In this document: positions 4,970 through 7,726 of the stretch, piece by piece | Numbering within the stretch: position 1 is the stretch's first letter | Layout of the letters: every line of letters begins with the position of its first letter | From: JBBRCX01 sp038204465 | GTDB lineage: Bacteria; Planctomycetota; Phycisphaerae; Tepidisphaerales; Tepidisphaeraceae | Length of the DNA stretch: 7,726 nt | NCBI GenBank assembly: GCA_038204465.1 | Contig: JBBRCX010000159.1 | Location: 1 to 7,726 of the forward strand | Direction: 5' to 3' | Made by a program: the position numbers and the translations under genes | Notes under the pieces: model-generated | Database searches by the model: none | What the model saw: only the letters and a program-made list of their open reading frames with translations | Told to the model about the DNA's origin: nothing

Positions 4970-7489
4970 ATGGCAAGGAAGCTCTCTACGTTCTCCCGGT
5001 CCTCTCAGCAGCGCAAATCCGCCAGTCCTAAGGCACCGGCGCCAGCCGTGCACACGGAACTGCTCGAGGAGCGGCGACTGCTCTCGGTCTCGCTCGTCAG
5101 CGACAACCTGGCAAGCACCGCCGGCGGCAACGGGTTCTCAGGCGAGTCATCCGTCAGCAGCGACGGGCGATTCGTCGCGTTCCGCAGCGCCGCCAGCGAT
5201 CTTACGAGCGGCGATAACAATGCAACCAGCGATGTCTATCTCCGCGACCGCCAGAACAACTCGACGAGGCTCATCAGCGTCAACACCGGCGGCAGCGCCT
5301 CCGGTAACGGTTACTCCGCCGAGCCCTCCGTCAGCGCGGATGGGCGGTATGTTGCGTTCAGCAGCCTCGCCAGTGACCTTGTGTCCGGCGATACGAACAA
5401 CGCCAGCGACATCTTCGTCCGCGATATGACCCTGAACACGACCACCCTGGTCAGCGTGAAGAGCACCGGCTCGGGGCCTGGCAATGGGCTCTCCGCCGAA
5501 ACCTTCATCAGCGCCGACGGCCGTTTCGTCGCCTTCACCAGTGCGGCCAGCGACCTCGTCGCGGGCGACACGAATGCCAGGGCCGACATCTTCCTGCGCA
5601 ACCTCACCACCAATACCACCACGATGGTTAGCGTGAACAGCGCCGGAACGGCCGGCGGCAATCAGCGCTCGTTCGATCCGTCCGTCAGCTCCGATGGTCG
5701 ATTCGTCGGTTTCAGCAGCTCGGCAAGCGACATCGTCACCGGCGACACCAACAGCGTCAGCGACGTCTTCCTGCGCGATATGAGCACGTCGACCACAACG
5801 CTGGTCAGCATCAACAGCGGCGGCACCGGCGCGGGCAATGGAGGCTCGCTGAGCAGCTCGGTCAGCTCCGATGGACAGTCGGTCGTCTTCCGCAGCGCCG
5901 CCAGCAACCTTGTGGCCGGCGACGGCAACGGCAAGGACGATGTCTTCCTCCGCGACACCCAGGCGGGCACCACCACGCTACTGAGCGTCAACCAGCAACG
6001 CACCGGCAGCGGCAACGGCGCTTCGGCCGAGCCCTCCGTCAGCCAGGACGGCCACTTCGCCGCCTTCAGCAGCACCTCCAGCGACCTCGTCACCGGTGAC
6101 GGCAACGGAGTGAGCGACATCTTCCTCCGCGATCTGCGCACCGGCGCCATGACGCTGCTCAGCGTCAACAGCGCCGCCACCAGCGCCAACGGAGCGTCGA
6201 TCGATCCCTTCGTAAGCACCGACGGCAAGTTCGTCGCCTTCACCAGCAGCGGCAACGATCTGACTTCCAATTCCGTCAGCGGGGCGGGAGACGTCTTCGT
6301 CGCGGCGGCCCCCAAGCCCGAGGACGACACCGTCAATCCGACCGCCGCCGTCAGCTCGTCCCAGGCGTCGCCCGCCACCGGCTCCCCTACTTACGATTTC
6401 ACGGTTGATTACAGCGACAACATCGCCCTGAACACCAATTCGTTCAGCGACGGAGACGTGACCGTCTTACTCGCCAACGGCACTACGCAGACGGCGTCGT
6501 TCGTCGGTAGCCTCGGCAGCGGCAAGAACGCCACCGCCACCTATCGCATCAATGCGCCGGGCGGAGCGCTCGATCCAGGCGACGACGGACTCTATACCGT
6601 AACTATGCTTCCCGGGACCGTCACCGACGCCGCGGACCACGCCGTCGCGGCAGGCAACATCGGGTCCTTCACGCTGGCGGTCGCACCGGGCGCCGGGCCC
6701 GACCTCATCGCCACCATCGCTTCGCCGCTTCCGGGGGCAGTCGTGGGCGGCTCGAAGGGGGCGGCCAGGATCCGGGTGACCAACCAGGGCAACCAGATCG
6801 CCAGCGGCAACGTCGGCATCAGCCTCTTCGTCTCCGCCGACGGCACGCTCAGCGCGGGCAAAAAGTTTGTCGCCGGCGCGACCGTCAACAATCCAACCGT
6901 TTCCGCCGCCTCCGCCGACACTTTGATCACGACGGTCACCAAGAAGATGAAGCTGAAGCCCGGACAGAGCAAGCTCGTCAGCGTCAAGTTCCTCTACCCG
7001 GCGGTCTCGGACGCCGATTACCGGTTGCTCGCGCAGGTTGACCCCGCCCTCCTGATCGCCGAAGGCAACGAGGCGAACAATGTCGGCGTCAGCAGCTCCG
7101 CCGTAACCATCGCGGCGCCGTTTGTTGACCTGTCGGGCGTCGTCACCACCCCCATCACGGGGACGCTCGCCGCCGGCCAGAAGACGAAGACCTCGATCAC
7201 CATCACCAATAACGGCAACGTCACCGCCAGCGGCTTGGTCGATGTAGCCCTCTCGGGTTCGACCGATCAGGTCCTCGATGCCGGCGATAAGCTGCTCGCC
7301 TTGCTCGGTGTCAAGGTGAAGCTCAAGGCCGGGAAGAGCAAGAAGTTCAATCTGAAGCTCACGCTCCCAGCGGACATGCCGGCCGGTTCCTTCTTCACCG
7401 CGGCCGACATTGATTCCTCGAATCACCTCGCCGAGTCCAACGACTCGAACAACACCGCCGTCGGCGCGACTCAATTCCAGGTCGCGTGA
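4970..7489 (+). CDS. Large surface or secreted protein: LEPR-XLL-type motif, seven-bladed propeller, Ig-like segment, two CARDB domains
   Basis: The product is 839 aa and probably acts outside the cytoplasm in adhesion or matrix structure; no catalytic motif is visible. Domains in order: a basic, Ser-rich N-terminus (1-29); LLEERRLLSV (31-40), a LEPR-XLL-type sorting motif as in many planctomycete extracellular proteins; and a beta-propeller of seven PD40/WD40-like blades (43-446). The blades are followed by an acidic linker and Ig-like segment (about 453-571) and two CARDB-like units (about 577-712 and 719-835). Each CARDB unit has an NxGN-type strand (VTNQGN, ITNNGN) and ends in an ExNxxNN motif (EGNEANN, ESNDSNN). 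Calling is by visible motifs, not search. No classical hydrophobic signal peptide, LPXTG or C-terminal anchor is seen. The start is ATG 4970 because a strong ribosome site precedes it. It appears to be transcribed alone, with a hairpin terminator downstream. The ligand is unknown. Confidence 0.92.
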   Translation: MARKLSTFSRSSQQRKSASPKAPAPAVHTELLEERRLLSVSLVSDNLASTAGGNGFSGESSVSSDGRFVAFRSAASDLTSGDNNATSDVYLRDRQNNSTRLISVNTGGSASGNGYSAEPSVSADGRYVAFSSLASDLVSGDTNNASDIFVRDMTLNTTTLVSVKSTGSGPGNGLSAETFISADGRFVAFTSAASDLVAGDTNARADIFLRNLTTNTTTMVSVNSAGTAGGNQRSFDPSVSSDGRFVGFSSSASDIVTGDTNSVSDVFLRDMSTSTTTLVSINSGGTGAGNGGSLSSSVSSDGQSVVFRSAASNLVAGDGNGKDDVFLRDTQAGTTTLLSVNQQRTGSGNGASAEPSVSQDGHFAAFSSTSSDLVTGDGNGVSDIFLRDLRTGAMTLLSVNSAATSANGASIDPFVSTDGKFVAFTSSGNDLTSNSVSGAGDVFVAAAPKPEDDTVNPTAAVSSSQASPATGSPTYDFTVDYSDNIALNTNSFSDGDVTVLLANGTTQTASFVGSLGSGKNATATYRINAPGGALDPGDDGLYTVTMLPGTVTDAADHAVAAGNIGSFTLAVAPGAGPDLIATIASPLPGAVVGGSKGAARIRVTNQGNQIASGNVGISLFVSADGTLSAGKKFVAGATVNNPTVSAASADTLITTVTKKMKLKPGQSKLVSVKFLYPAVSDADYRLLAQVDPALLIAEGNEANNVGVSSSAVTIAAPFVDLSGVVTTPITGTLAAGQKTKTSITITNNGNVTASGLVDVALSGSTDQVLDAGDKLLALLGVKVKLKAGKSKKFNLKLTLPADMPAGSFFTAADIDSSNHLAESNDSNNTAVGATQFQVA
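5057..5086 (+). other. LEPR-XLL-like sorting motif
   Basis: Residues 30-39 (ELLEERRLLS) fit the loose pattern L-E-x-R-x-L-L-S found near the N-terminus of many large extracellular planctomycete proteins. Here it follows about 29 polar and basic residues and directly precedes the first propeller blade, which is the usual placement. Its exact export role is not established by sequence. Confidence 0.7.
5096..6307 (+). repeat. Seven tandem 177-bp units encoding 59-residue propeller blades
   Basis: Units begin at 5096, 5273, 5450, 5627, 5804, 5981 and 6158 (residues 43, 102, 161, 220, 279, 338 and 397), a constant 59-residue step with no insertions or deletions through six units; the seventh lacks one residue. 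The shared pattern is SVNxxGxxxGNG, then SVSxDGRFVAFxSxASDLV, then GDxNxxSD[IV]F[LV]RD and TTTL. The DxNxxxD stretch resembles a calcium-binding loop. It is intact in blades 1-6 and degenerate in blade 7, where only the last Asp (441) is clear. At the DNA level the units are diverged, so this is a protein repeat and not a recent satellite. Confidence 0.93.
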
Positions 7490-7515
7490 ATTGGCCTGAA
7501 ATGTGAACGTTGTTT

Positions 7516-7543
7516 GCGGCCCCGGGCAGTTGCCCGGGGCCGC
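7516..7543 (+). terminator. GC-rich hairpin, probable terminator of the surface-protein gene
   Basis: GCGGCCCCGGGC (7516-7527) pairs perfectly with GCCCGGGGCCGC (7532-7543) around an AGTT loop, starting 26 bp after the stop codon. The following bases TTCGATT contain only a short, interrupted T-run, so it is a weak match to the classical intrinsic terminator tail. Its position and stability still make a 3'-end role the most likely one. Confidence 0.7.
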
Positions 7544-7679
7544 TTCGATTCATCCGCTCGCTCTTTCCGAAATGTAATGGCGCAGACAACTTAATTTCAG
7601 ATGACCAACCGATACTGGCCTTCACTCACTGGCGGCCTCGACTGCTGTCTTGCTACCGGCATCGCTTGCTCTTTCCGGC
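7544..7679. other. Non-coding stretch without recognised features
   Basis: Together with 7490-7515 and 7680-7726 this makes up the 237 bases after the last gene. I see no reading frame with protein-like composition, no tRNA-like fold and no REP arms. A promoter for a gene beyond the right edge may lie here, but no -35/-10 pair is convincing. Confidence 0.4.
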
Positions 7680-7700
7680 CCCGCCGCTTGGTGCGGCGGG
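7680..7700. other. Short GC hairpin near the right edge
   Basis: CCCGCCGC (7680-7687) and GCGGCGGG (7693-7700) form an 8-bp perfect stem with a TTGGT loop. There is no T-tract on either side, and the neighbouring gene lies outside the window, so its role (terminator, leader structure or chance in GC-rich DNA) is open. Confidence 0.4.
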
Positions 7701-7726
7701 TGACCCACCCGAGAACCCCGCTGTCC

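Noticed and set aside
5096..6307. A CRISPR array or DNA satellite
   Set aside because: The 177-bp units are too long and too diverged at the DNA level, with conservation at protein positions only.
5662..6378. Minus-strand frame across the propeller repeats (and the similar one at 6467-7474)
   Set aside because: The periodic pattern in it is only the reverse reading of the 177-bp blade units; the plus strand carries the conserved blade motifs and a ribosome site.

Overview
The window is GC-rich bacterial chromosome with tightly packed housekeeping genes, one remnant of a mobile-element-type gene and one large surface or secreted protein gene. The best guess for the host is a member of the Planctomycetota or a close relative. 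The main reason is the LEPR-XLL-type motif (LLEERRLLS) near the N-terminus of the last protein, a sorting signature known mostly from that phylum. Weak or absent Shine-Dalgarno sequences before most genes fit this. No rRNA or other universal marker is present, so the assignment remains an inference.

Left part (1-991). The window opens inside the C-terminal half of a REP-associated transposase (RAYT, Y1/IS200-like). This reading frame contains and is followed by GC-rich palindromes with arms GGGCGGGTTT / AAACCCGCCC. There is one full copy in one orientation, two in the opposite orientation, and a half copy at the window edge. The frame has no stop and runs straight into ispF, which has no ATG of its own; TTG at 503 is the most likely start.

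Middle (992-4814). cysS (cysteinyl-tRNA synthetase, 1092-2615) follows ispF on the same strand. It converges with a GNAT-family acetyltransferase gene on the minus strand (2656-3498). That gene diverges from ruvC (Holliday junction resolvase, 3560-4057) across a 61-bp intergenic gap. A 240-residue membrane protein of unknown function with three predicted helices (4092-4814) follows ruvC by 34 nt and probably shares its transcript.

Right part (4815-7726). A 155-bp gap with a 9-bp inverted repeat precedes an 839-residue protein with a good ribosome binding site. It has a LEPR-XLL-type sorting motif, seven beta-propeller blades spaced exactly 59 residues apart, an Ig-like segment and two CARDB-type domains. 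A very stable GC-rich hairpin 26 bp after its stop probably ends the transcript. The last 180 bases hold no gene that I can support, only a second short hairpin.

The genes do not form one pathway. ispF (isoprenoid precursors), cysS (translation) and ruvC (recombination) are independent core functions. I see no convincing new multi-gene system. The most interesting items are the RAYT/REP-ispF fusion frame, the unassigned membrane protein after ruvC, and the very regular propeller protein.
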